From the NCBI GenBank assembly GCA_022592435.1, contig JABYQS010000477.1, positions 1 to 21,127 on the forward strand: a stretch of DNA of 21,127 nucleotides, given 5' to 3'. The translations under genes and the position numbers were made by a program. This document shows positions 10,290-20,080 of the stretch, one piece after another; the stretch's first letter is position 1; each line of letters begins with the position of its first letter. The DNA is from Cerioporus squamosus (taxonomy: Eukaryota; Basidiomycota; Agaricomycetes; Polyporales; Polyporaceae). The notes beneath the pieces are model-generated. The model was given only the letters and a program-made list of their open reading frames with translations. It had not been told where the DNA came from and did no database searches.

Positions 10290-11058
10290 CTGTCCTCCAC
10301 CGCCCGCGCCGCAAATATAGAATAAAGCGAGTCGTTCCCAGAACGGGAAGATTCATATCTAGACCATCTTGGCGCGCAGCATCCTCCCGGCTTTCTCGAC
10401 CTTCATACGACTCTGAGCTCTCAGAGATCAATTCAAGATCACCCACATTCCTCAGCTTCACTCCCCTCACACCGCTCGCAGAGACTCGGCGATACTCCAA
10501 GGGAACTCCCCGGTATCTGCAACGCCGCAGTGTGGGACGATGGAACTATTGAATATGCGACATGCCTCGGTATGCTGCTAGATTGACACAACTCTCCGTA
10601 CTACTTACATCCTCTTAAACCAGCACGTGCTGACTCTTCGGAGGCCGTTCGTACTCTGAACTCATGGGAAGATTACTCAGAACCTACCCCGGCGGCAGTG
10701 GCTTTGGCATCGCACTTCGCCAACTCGGTGCTACTCTGCACGGCACGACTGGCATGACTAAGGCCGCCGTGAACGAGGAGCGTCCCGTAGGCATTAGAGC
10801 TGCGTGCACGGCGACCGCCGCGCAGGCGAGCGAGGTTCGAAGGCTATTCTTGTGGCCGAGGGATTTCGGAATTCCTATTCCTAAGAACTAACCAACAGAC
10901 CCTGGCCTCGCATCACGAAGCGCATGACACGGTACACACTTCGCTGACTCTATAAGGGGGCCTGCAGTACTCTATACAGTTGTCTAAACACCTGACTCGT
11001 CTCCTCCGCGTCGTTCCTGCACCGATAAGGCAGGCCGTTTCTTCTACCGGCGGCCCGC
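10290..11058. other. 3' flank of uridine phosphorylase gene, no supported gene
   Basis: This lies downstream of the minus-strand phosphorylase. An ATG-less plus frame (about 10315-10550) reads as a serine/arginine-rich, disordered-looking peptide ending in a stop, and the opposite strand has an equally open frame (10261-10500). Neither is recognisable. An unassigned plus frame at 10664-10891 encodes 75 residues. GC content rises noticeably from about 10.9 kb rightward. Confidence 0.4.
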
Positions 11059-12862
11059 CTAAGCCTCCTGGGCGTCCGTGTCCGCGATCTCCCAGACGCT
11101 GCCGCGCTCGTCGTGCAGTCTCTGCAAGCAAGGTACATGCGCAAGCATTAGCAAGCCACTCGTCGTCATCAGCCGCCGCAGGCCGCACGCTATCGCAGCC
11201 TGTCACTCTGACTCTGAAATGAGAAGCACGCACCGCTCGGTCGATCGGGAGCCCGACGAGGGCGTCGAGCACCGCGCGTCCGGTCCACGCCTCGATGGTC
11301 TTGATGTGCTCTGGAGTGATGAAGTCCTGCGACGTGCGCGAGGCAAAGACCATCTGCGCTGCAGCCGCCCGAATGCGCGGCGGGGGCCTGAGGCGGGCAG
11401 AGCCGGCAGAGGAGGCGGCGACATCGGGGATCTGGGTCTGGGTCGAGGGGGCGTGGGTGGGCGAGATGGACGGGGAAGTTGCCGCGTGCGGGATGGGAGG
11501 AGCTTCAGCGCTGTCGTCCTGTGCCTCGATGTCCCAGCAGGACGCGAGGTGGAGGATGTGGAACGTCTCCATCTAGACAGTGGGCAGGGATCGTGAGCCT
11601 GGGAACGCACAAAGGGTGGCAAGGAACCTTGATAAGCCGCGCAGACGCACCTCGAGGGTGGCGAGATCGGTGTGCTTGGCCGTCAGGCGGGCAATGAGGT
11701 CTGCGTTGTGGTCCGGGAAGGACGTCTGTCTGCCCTGAGACGAGTAGAAACTTGCGATCGGACGCTGAGCACACCCCGCAGACAGCGAAGGCGTCGGACG
11801 TCTCACCTGTCCGCGGACGCGTTGAGGGTGTGGTCCACGATCGGCGTGGCAATATCGGGGGGCCGGGTAGCCTTCAAAGCCTTGACTAGCTGTATAAGGT
11901 TGAGTATCGGAAGCCGCCCGGGTGGGTACGCCAGACGGTAAACTTTACTCACCGCATCGTGTAGGATCGGGTCGGACATCACCTTTGACGGCATGGGCCA
12001 ATTCGTTGAGGAGCTGCCCACACGGGAGGCGCGAAGCTGAGAACGCACCGGCTTGCTAGTCCTGTAAGGCTCTTCAGTCGCATCGGGCCTGGGGTTCCGG
12101 CCCACGAAGTCGAAGTCGTAGTTCCTGGTGACTGCGATGCTGCCCTTGGGCACGACGACAGTTCCTACCGGGACGTCGATAAGAGCGCCACAGGAGCCGA
12201 GCCTTGGACGTTGTCAAAAGCGGGTATGCGTGCGTGTGCGGGTGCAGAGGTCACGTAGTATGCACGTCGACAGAGGGCGATATTTGAATGGCGATTGGGG
12301 AAAACGTCAGACGGGATGTTCGGCTCGGGATGAAAGGCTGGGAAACGGCATTGACCTGACCACGACCATGTCGCCATTGAGGCATTCCCTTACCTCGCGC
12401 ACGAAGAAATCAGCGTTGGGGTAGCCCATGCCGATGCTCACAATGGAAACGGGCACGCCGCGGTAGCGGCCGGTTATCGTCGTGAAGCCACGCTCCGACG
12501 TCAGCGTGAAGGGCGCGGGCGACGGGTCCAGGTAGGAAGCGATGGCATGCGCTCTGGACGGGGTTCCCAGCGTGATCTGGGATGTCAACCGTTAGCGTGA
12601 GCGTCGACGCTGGCGTGCCACTGCGGCTCGCAGCAGCAGTCTGCTGAGCGGCCCAGTCCACCGGGAAAAAGCCCTGGGGTGCGGGCGCACGTACGATGCG
12701 ATTGGCCACCTCGCCTGCGCGCAGGCCGAGATGGTAGACACGCTGGTCGAGCGTGCGGGGAAGTCTGCGAAGGAGGGTGCGCGAAGCAGAGTGAGCAGGC
12801 GAGACGAGCCAATCTCACGACCTTCTGTGACACATACTGGCGTCAACGATCTTGTCCTTCAT
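11059..12862 (-). CDS. Uridine phosphorylase (PNP/UDP family), 9 exons, one apparent frameshift
   Basis: Predicted uridine phosphorylase (EC 2.4.2.3; uridine + phosphate to uracil + ribose-1-phosphate), a cytosolic pyrimidine salvage enzyme. Minus-strand exons: 12862-12838, 12764-12695, 12576-12356, 12202-12049, 11982-11953, 11889-11807, 11750-11651, 11572-11234, 11121-11059. All introns are GT-AG (56-153 nt); several have CTAAC or CTCAAC branch points. Family marks: RVYHLGLRAGEVANRI, then SERGFTTITG (59-68), SIVSIGMGYPNADFF (76-90), RLGSCGALIDVPVGT (106-120), SFYSSQGRQTSFPDHN, nucleoside-binding E-M-E-T (228-231) split by intron 7, and ASRTSQDFITPEH. Residues about 242-294 are a Pro/Ser/Ala-rich insert within the catalytic domain. 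Exon 2 changes frame once near a C4 run (plus 12757-12760): one base seems missing between NFP and TLDQRVYHLG. With that base the protein is 361 residues. The donor of intron 3 (GTCAAT) is weak. Confidence 0.92.
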
Positions 12863-14091
12863 TTCTGCCTCTGTGCTTTCCTTCCTGGCTGCTGTCGCGC
12901 GGGCTGGCCGGTCGCGCTGCTGGGCTCTGCTGCTGGCGGATGACTGCAGCAGCACGTAAAGGTCCAGCGTCGAAGTCAGCCTGAGCGGCCGAGTCGCCCA
13001 TCGATGCGTATGCGCCGTCACACGTGACAGGCTAAGCGGTGTAGTTTGGCGCTGTGAGCTAGTGCCCGCGTCGTAACCTTGGTCCTTGGCCTCAACCCGC
13101 CGCAACCATGTCTGCCCGAACGGTTCGAATCCGCCTTCCTCATTGTGCTAGGCACTTCAGGGCGAATCCAGCAGCCGTGGGCCCGCGCACGGCCGTCTCC
13201 GCGCGTCGAACCCGAGCAGCGTACCCGTGACGACACCCAGGCGCGAGTTCTGCGGCCTAGGGGTGGCAGGGGCAGGCACTCGCAGAAACTCGGACCTTTT
13301 GCGCTCTTGTTATCTTCCCGGAGGTATGTCATCCCAACACCCGCTACCAGTGTGATGATCATCGATTCGATACGATAGCTGACTGCCTCCGAGCGGCACA
13401 CTCGCAGTCGTGCCCCCCGCGGCCGTGGACTCAGCGGCGTGCGCAGGCGGTAGCCACGGGCGTCGCGTAGCCACGCTCGACGTCGCCAGTGCATGGCGGG
13501 AAGCGTACCCAGACACGAGCCACGTTCCTGCGTCCGGGGCAGATCCTCCCCTCCTGCTCTCCCTATTGATAGCCCCCGTCCGCCCACGCTCGCAGGTCGC
13601 TCGCACCCCCAGCGGACATAGTTGGGCGTTGGACGAGCGGCCGTGGGACGGCGACGCGCGTACAGCCCGTCAGATCGGCAAGCTCACACCGCGCTACCGC
13701 TCCCCCGTCCCAACCCTCTCACTCTCTTACGCTCTTTCCGCCGTTCTGCCCGGGCTCTCTGAGTCCTTGAGAAGCAAACGACGGGGGCAGCCGTGAACCG
13801 TGAATCGTGCACCCGTGCACTCGTGCGGGCTGGCGTTCCAGTCCCACCGCCCGCGTAAACGGTTGACGCCGCTTCGTCACGGTGCAGCCCCGCCCTGCGT
13901 TTGAGGTCATCGCAGCTGCTTCTTCGGCCCTGCCTGGGAAGCCTGCAGGCGCGGGGGGTTTGGTCTCGCCATCACTCTCCCACCATCATACTGGCACGGG
14001 ACGCAACTTTGTTCCATTCAAGCCCATTCCTCGACCCATGCCTTATGCGGCAACAGGACGCTCAGGTTTTTTGTGATGCCCTCTACCGTAC

Positions 14092-14118
14092 GTCCGCCCC
14101 GTCCGCCCCGTCCGCCTC
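14092..14118 (+). repeat. Tandem repeat, 9 bp x 3
   Basis: GTCCGCCCC occurs twice perfectly and a third time with one change (GTCCGCCTC). A short GC-rich minisatellite in non-coding DNA. Confidence 0.85.
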
Positions 14119-15546
14119 GGCAACTGTCCTGCTCCTGCGGGGTGGCATTCAGTGTGGAGACCGCAAGTCAATGCCCACATCCTTACGCCTCCGTCGCTTC
14201 GTCGCCATGCCCAAGTGGAGCAGACAACACGCCTACCGGTCGCCGGGGAGCGTACGCGTACGTGTAACGCCTGCGCCCGAGTAGCTAGCTGCACCGTGCA
14301 CGCAGCTGTCCAGCTGGGCAGCGGGAGAAGGAAGGCACCCACTGGCACCGGGTGGTGTTGCAGCCACTGCCAGTCCAGTCTGCTCGAGCGCTCGGGAGCG
14401 GACACGCAGCGGGGTCAGGGGTTCACAACTTACATGTAACAGATGCGCTTCGTCTCGCCACGACCCCCTGCACGCCCTGCAAACCAAGAAAACCCGCAAC
14501 CCCCGAATATTCCGCGGCTCTTTCGCTTGGGGAGGCACCTACCGGATTCTGCGCCAGGGTTGTCCCCTCGCCCTCTCGCCACAGCCGCCGCTGCAGGCTG
14601 GGGATCCCAGCGAGTGCAGCCGCGGGGGTCGGCATGGCATGGGCGCGTGTTGTTGTGGCACGTCCCCTGCGCGTGCCTGGGGTCGCCGCCTTCCCGTCCT
14701 CCCACTGTGACGTGCGTGGCAGGGCGTTCTGGGCATGCGAAGGGCTACTACCATTACCTTGCGATCGTCGGCACCCGAGGATGTCCGCGTTTGCGTTTGC
14801 GGGGGGTCGTGCAACATTGCTGTCTGCAAGCTCTGTCGACCCTCTGACCCTCTGGCCACCTGAGCGCGTGCCTGGCCCTTCCTCGGTGCGCTGGGGTTCC
14901 GCCGGGTGGGCTCGTGTTGGAGATGCTTCAAGATGCCTCGGTCCTTGCCTGCTGCGTGAGTGCGCCCCGCCGATCGCGGTGACCAATGGCTGACCACACG
15001 TCCTCGCTTTCCCAGCTCCTTCGGCTCTCGAGTGCGGGTCGGAGGGGGAGGGTCTCAGCTGCCCAGAACGTGCACGGGCTTCAAGGACGCGTCTTCGTTT
15101 TGTTTATTTTTTCGCCCGCCTGGATGACATCAGATGCAAGATGCAGACGCGAACGGCGCAGGCCCTCCGTCACCGTCACGAGACGCGCCCCGGCGAGCCA
15201 CGCTCGGCGGCTTCTTCGTAGCGCGGAGGGAAAATGCAGGGCCTCATGACTCGGCGTCGCGGGCGGGAGCACGAGGGGGCGTTCTCACCGACCAGACCCG
15301 CTGCGTCACCGAGGCGAGGCCAACTGACCGTCCTCGCACGACGCAAGGAGGGACGGGGCGTCGTCGTGGTCACATGTGTGGGCCGCTACGTTCCCAACTG
15401 CGGGCTGCAAGGACCCGTGCACCGAACGGACGTGTGGACGCGGGCGACGACGACGCAGGGAGGCGTGCTTCCCGTCCGACGCTCGGACGTCGGCGCAGCG
15501 AGGGCGGGGTACAGGGAGCTGGCTGGCTGGCGGCGCGGACGGACTT

Positions 15547-15786
15547 TCATTTGTCGAACCTCGGCGGAAAGAAGGACCGCGGGGTGCTTCTGCCAAGCCC
15601 TGATACCGTCATATGGAGCAGCCGCTGTCTGTCGTCGAGGCTCGAGGGCGTAGCAGGGATGCCGCGGCCGAGGGGAATCTCGATGTCCGTGTACTCGTAC
15701 GCTGCGGGAGGGGCGAACCTTGCCTTCGAGTTGCCCGCGCTCGAGTCGCTTGCAGCGTCAGAGGCCTGTTCGGGAGCGCCGGGGCG
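15547..15786 (-). CDS. Weak candidate: C-terminal exon of an unidentified gene
   Basis: A minus-strand frame of 79 codons ends in TGA at 15547. It has GC-rich third positions and reads as a Ser/Ala/Asp-rich segment followed by AAYEYTDIEIPLGRGIP and a tail ending FFPPRFDK. A TAG lies immediately upstream in frame and could be the end of an intron (GTCTAG), so this would be the last exon of a gene reading from higher coordinates. The plus strand is also open here, and GC-rich DNA gives protein-like frames by chance. I do not recognise the sequence. Confidence 0.18.
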   Translation of the reverse strand, partial: RPGAPEQASDAASDSSAGNSKARFAPPAAYEYTDIEIPLGRGIPATPSSLDDRQRLLHMTVSGLGRSTPRSFFPPRFDK

Positions 15787-17799
15787 CTAGACGGCGATCG
15801 ACGCAGCACACAGCCAGCAGGGTGATCTTCGTTCTGCACCGAGGATGCCGTGCGCCATATCCGTCCACATCGTCGTGCCGCATGCGGAGGCGCGTCTCTG
15901 GCCGCAGGGACACGCCCGCAACGCCTGCTCGCGCGCGGGGTCGTCGTCTTCTGCGCAGCGTGTGCGTGCGCTGCGGATGCAGGTCGTCTGGCGACGACGA
16001 GGCTGCTCCGCGGGATGCGGCGCTGCCGGTGGGAGCGCAGCCATCGATGTCGCCGTCCATGCGTTGCAGAAGGCGCTGTATCAAGCATCAGGATCCCCCA
16101 ACATCGATCGACTTTGGGAACGCTCACGCCCTGGCCTGCGCGGTGATCTGGGACAACGGGAGCACGCGCAGACGCATGCGAGCTGGCGGGCGTCGTCTGG
16201 GTGCCGCGACGAGAGGGGCGATCGACAGAGGGTGCGCGAGGGTGCGCAGCGGGCGGGCGGGGATGGCTGTGTGCAGCACTCGCCCGCGGTGCAGGGTCTT
16301 CTGGGTGAGCGTGAACCACTGCGGAGTGTCCGTGAACCACTTGCGTCAGATAATACATATTTCCCGGGATTGCATTTCGATTCGCGGGCGTGTGCGGCGC
16401 TGAGTTTGGGCAGAGAGAGGTTCGGAGGCCCGATCGCGCAACACGTGGCGATCCGGCGGCAGAGACCCGCCAGCTCGGGCCTCGGCAATCGCAGATCGGG
16501 CGCGGGGCAGCGGCGACGAGCAAGGTGACCGTGACGCAGCGGGCGGGCATGGACTGCACACAGCGCACTTTGCGTCAAAAGCCAGCGTTGCTGCAGCTGA
16601 CACACGCCGCCAGTCGTCCTGCTCGGGCTGGCCGCTCGCTGGGTTCTGGACGGCATCCGGCGCGAGCTCGGTATCAGCGAGAACTCGAGGATCACAAGAC
16701 GGCCACCCCCGACCGAGAAACCGTGACCGTATGGCCGCACGCTTCCTCGCCCATTCCGGCGCAGCGTGCTCGGCTTTCGCTGGTCGAACGGGGCGTTTCC
16801 CGAGTCGCGCTGGGGACCTCGGGGGCGGACCAGCTCGCCGCGCGTGCGCCGGGTTGAGCTTCGCGCAGGGATCTCTCTCATCTCGCGGAGGATAATGAAC
16901 GATGACCGAACGACCGAGACGGGGTGGACTGAATGGGGCCCTGCGGACTGAATGGTGCGTAGGGCGTATTCTTCCGATAAACTACACGTCGACGCTGTGT
17001 GCCCCCATTCACCAGATCTTCCTGCCAATCTCTCCGAGCCCGTGCAGCACCACTTGGCACCGGCGCCTGCCCCCACCGTCGAGCGTGCGCCCACGGGTCC
17101 CCATCAGCAGAGGGACCGCCTCGTCGATCGAAGCCGCACGCAGCGCGAAGCTCGAAACCCTGGCAGGCTTCAGCCGCTGGCGGGACTCGAGTCGCGACAT
17201 GCCACTGTGACTCTGCCAGATTCTCCGGCCGCGAGTCCCTTCCCACGCAGACGCGTTGGGGTTAGCTCTCGTCCACCTGGCCAGTCGCATCCCGCACCGG
17301 CGCGGGGCCTGTCCTCCGCCAGCAGCTGCACCCTGCGATTCCGAAGCCGTCGGCCACATGCGACGCGACGACGACGCGCATGCCCCCCCGCGTCGCCCGC
17401 CGCACCGCCCCCGCTCGAGCTCGTAGATTGCCGGGCCCGGGGTCTCAACGCGCGGCTCATCGCGTTGCCGATGCCCCTGCCCCTCCACACGTCGCCGCTG
17501 CCGGGTGTATCTGGACGGTGGCAGAGCGAGATGGACGATGGCCTGCTGGAGATGGTTGGGCCGGAGCGAGGCTGGGGAAGGGCATCATGGGACCGAGCGA
17601 GGAGGGCGCCGTGACTGGAGAAGGGCTCCGTGACAGAGCATGCGAGGGAAATCAACGCTAGCCGATAGCAGAGCCGCCAGTCTGGACAAATCTAAAAAGG
17701 CAAACTTGGGAGAGCCCCGGGCGGTGGAAAAATGGCCAAAATCTGGGCTGGAAGTCGACTCGGAGGGTCGCCGCGAGGGACTGCTCGCCGACGCCAGGC

Positions 17800-18249
17800 C
17801 CGCTTATTGGTCTGCGTGCCTGTGTGCAGCAGCTCCTGCCCATTTCCCATTTCCCAGTTCCATTTCTTCCCTCCCCCGGCCGTATCGAGGCTGCGTCGAA
17901 TACCTGTCCTCCTCTCCCAGTCCGAGTCCGCGTCCGAGTCCGAGTCCCTGCCTTCGCGGCATCCGAATCCGACCCCGCCAGAGAACGCGGCCTTTTACCG
18001 CATTCTCCTCATCTTCCCGCACGCCAGCCAGCAGCTATAACGCCAGCAGTCCGAGCCACGCCTGTCCTCTCCCGCCCTGTTCTCCAGTGTGTGCACACGC
18101 CCCCATCACAGCGTCTAATCCCCACTGCCCTGTCCTCGCCGACGCTTCTTCGCTCCTCCGTGTGCCTCCTGGCCCGCCGCTCTCTGCTGCACCCCCACCC
18201 GCAAATACGAGCCACCGTGGCGGTCGTTCACCCGCAGCCCCCCGTGCAC
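17800..18249 (+). promoter_or_regulatory. Pyrimidine-rich promoter/leader of HMG-box gene
   Basis: The 450 nt before the HMG-box start codon are dominated by C and T on the coding strand (long runs such as CCTCTCCC and CTCCTCATCTTCCC). An inverted CCAAT box (ATTGG, 17806-17810) stands at its upstream edge. CT-rich tracts around the transcription start are a known fungal promoter feature. The frame of the start codon is open well upstream (from 17824), but those residues are low-complexity, so 18250 (ATGAGCCGCTTC) is the preferred start. The leader includes the hexamer repeat at 17919-17948. Confidence 0.45.
17919..17948 (+). repeat. AGTCCG hexamer repeat in HMG leader
   Basis: Five imperfect AGTCCG/CGTCCG units in a row. 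It lies in the probable 5' leader or promoter of the HMG-box gene and, read in frame, gives Arg-Val repeats, which supports its being non-coding. Confidence 0.8.
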
Positions 18250-20080
18250 ATGAGCCGCTTCCACTCCTCCGCCCAGTATGCCGCGTCGGGAATTGCCGAT
18301 TCCAGCATACACGAAGCGGGTATTAGAGCGGACCACGGGCGCCATGATCGAGATGCCTCGCCCTCAGACTCCGAGTCCAGCTCCGCCTTCAACAACCACG
18401 CCGACAATGTCCTCGACGACCCCGGCGCGTCAGGTGTGTCCCGCTCGTGCATTGCCAGAGTCTGTCGCTGACCGCCACGGCGTCCAGACGACCCGTACCA
18501 TGCGCTCACGTCCCAGACCTTGAACGCGGACGGCACCCCCAAGCGGCCCATGAACGCCTTCATGATCTTTGCGCGCAAACGGCGGCCCCAGATCTCTGCG
18601 GCGAACCAGATGATGCGCACCGGCGACGTGAGCAAGATCCTGAGCAAGGAGTGGAACTCGATGGAAATGGTTTGTGCCCACACGTCCTCTCCCCCGCGGC
18701 GACCCGCCGAGTGCTCACGCATCAGGCTCTCTCCCCCCAGTCCGAGAAGAAGTTCTACCTCGACCAGGCAAAGAAGCTCAAGGACAACTTCAACTCCAAG
18801 TACCCGGACTACGTCTACCGCCGCCGGCCGAACAACTCGCGCAAGAAGCGCAAGCCAGAGCCGAACCACGACGATCCGGCCGACCCCGCGCACTTAGGCG
18901 ACCCAGACGACCCCGCGTACGACGACGCCTCCCCGATCGACCCCGACGACCCGCTCGGCATGGTCCCCTCGCCCCAGGACGTGCAGTACACCCGCTCGCA
19001 CCCACACCAGCACCCGCACCCACACTCGCTCAACCCGTCCCCGCCGGCAGCAGCAGCAGGCTACCACGGCCACGACATCGCGTCGCCCGCGTCCAGCGCA
19101 GCCGCCGCGTGCACGTACCCGTACTCGTCCGAGTTCCACCACTCCTCGCACCACCTCTCGTCCGCCCGCCTCCCGCACCTCGGCCACTCCGACCCCGCCC
19201 TCGGCAGCGCGGGCCACATCGGGCCCATCCGCACCACCTCCCTGGACAGCGTCGGCGCGCTCTCCTCCCACGGATACCACCATCACCAGCAACAGCCGTC
19301 CTCGCTCTACCAAAACGCGCCCCAGCAGCAGCAGCCGTCCTCGCTCTACGCGCACTCCCCGCCGCCGCCGGGCTCTGGGACACGTCCGGCCAGGCACGCG
19401 CGCGGACGCGGCGGCCCCGCGCTCGAACTGGCCCGTCCTCCCCGCACTGGACATCAACCTCGCCCGGCAGCGCGCCGTCCCGAGCGGGCTCGCGCACTCG
19501 CACGCGCACGCCAAGTCCGACGCGTACTCGCCGCAGCTCCCCGCGCGCCCGTGGTCGAGCGCGACGAGCTCGAGCAGCTCCAGCGCGAGCGCGAACACCC
19601 CGCACCATTATGCGGGGGTAGCAGCACGGGCAGCACGGGCACGGGCGCCGGGCCGGGTGCGAACGCGTTCCCGACGCTCACGTCCGCGTTTTTCCCGAAC
19701 GAGAGCCCGGCGACGAAGGCGATGGACCTCGGGTCCCCAGGATCCGGGGCTGGGTCCGGGTCCGGGGCAATGCGCACGAGTATTTCTCGCCGTCCGGGAC
19801 GGGCCCGGGGGCGATGGCTGGCGCGGCGGGGCGGAGGCAGAGTGCGGAGCATGCGGGGTATGCGTCGCAGTATGGCGGCTCGTCGTGGTCTCAGCAGCAG
19901 CAGCATCAGCAGCATCAACAACAGCAACAGCACCAACAGCAACAGCAGCAGCAGTATGCGCGGTCTGCGGTGCCGTATTCGTTGCAGGGCTCGCCGGACA
20001 GCACCTCGCGCTCGGCGACGAGTGCGTCGGCGTCGAGTGCGCACATGGGTTACTGGAACGACGGGAGATTCGGACGGTGA
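18250..20080 (+). CDS. HMG-box transcription factor (MATA/SOX-type), 3 exons, frame broken in exon 3
   Basis: Predicted nuclear sequence-specific DNA-binding protein. Exons: 18250-18433, 18488-18669, 18741-20080. Introns are 54 nt (GTGTGT...CCAG, branch GCTGAC) and 71 nt (GTTTGT...CCCCAG). The HMG box spans residues about 79-149: PKRPMNAFMIFARKRRP, then GDVSKILSKEWNSM, intron 2, then SEKKFYLDQAKKLK and KYPDYVYRRRP, followed by a basic tail SRKKRK that may be a nuclear localisation signal. This is the MATA_HMG-box class, which includes fungal mating and fruiting regulators such as Prf1, Mat2 and pcc1; one-to-one orthology cannot be decided here. After the box come Asp/Pro-rich, His/Pro-rich and Ser-rich disordered stretches and a glutamine tract. 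In exon 3 the plausible protein moves through all three frames: about 19370, 19395-19415, 19614-19618 and 19764-19767 each behave as one missing base, mostly in G runs. With those bases the product is about 569 residues and ends YWNDGRFGR. Either the assembly is wrong or the gene is disrupted. Confidence 0.9.
19892..19954 (+). repeat. CAG/CAA glutamine-rich tract in HMG-box gene
   Basis: A run of CAG, CAA and interspersed CAT/CAC codons encodes a Gln/His tract near the C-terminus of the HMG-box protein in its final frame. Such tracts often act in transcriptional activation and vary in length. Mixed codons show it is not a pure recent slippage product. Confidence 0.85.

Larger units (their letters stand above)
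12863..17799. other. Long GC-rich region without an assignable gene
   Basis: Nearly 5 kb between the start of the phosphorylase and the upstream region of the HMG-box gene. By eye it is strongly GC-rich, so stop codons are rare and frames of 90-340 codons occur on both strands and in several phases at once (for example minus 15609-16568 and 16081-17094, plus 16952-17614). I looked for domain motifs in all of them and recognised none. It may be a large regulatory region of the HMG gene, one or more unrecognised or decayed genes, or both. The best single candidate exon is given separately. Confidence 0.5.

Noticed and set aside
13110..13135. GGTTCGAATCCG resembling a tRNA T-loop
   Set aside because: Only three base pairs of T-stem and no anticodon arm or acceptor stem around it.
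14352..14993. 213-codon plus frame and 187-codon minus frame over the same DNA
   Set aside because: Mutual shadows with no recognisable motif and no clear third-position bias.
15609..17094. Two long minus-strand frames (319 and 337 codons)
   Set aside because: They overlap each other in different phases and overlap open plus frames; Arg/Pro/Ser/Ala-rich low-information sequence typical of GC-rich non-coding DNA. No domain recognised.
17009..17488. Minus-strand frame ending QVVLHGLGEIGRKIW, like an NB-ARC/NTPase P-loop
   Set aside because: The expected GKT/S of a Walker A motif is absent, a stop follows at once, and no Walker B or further domain is seen. The plus strand and other phases are equally open here.
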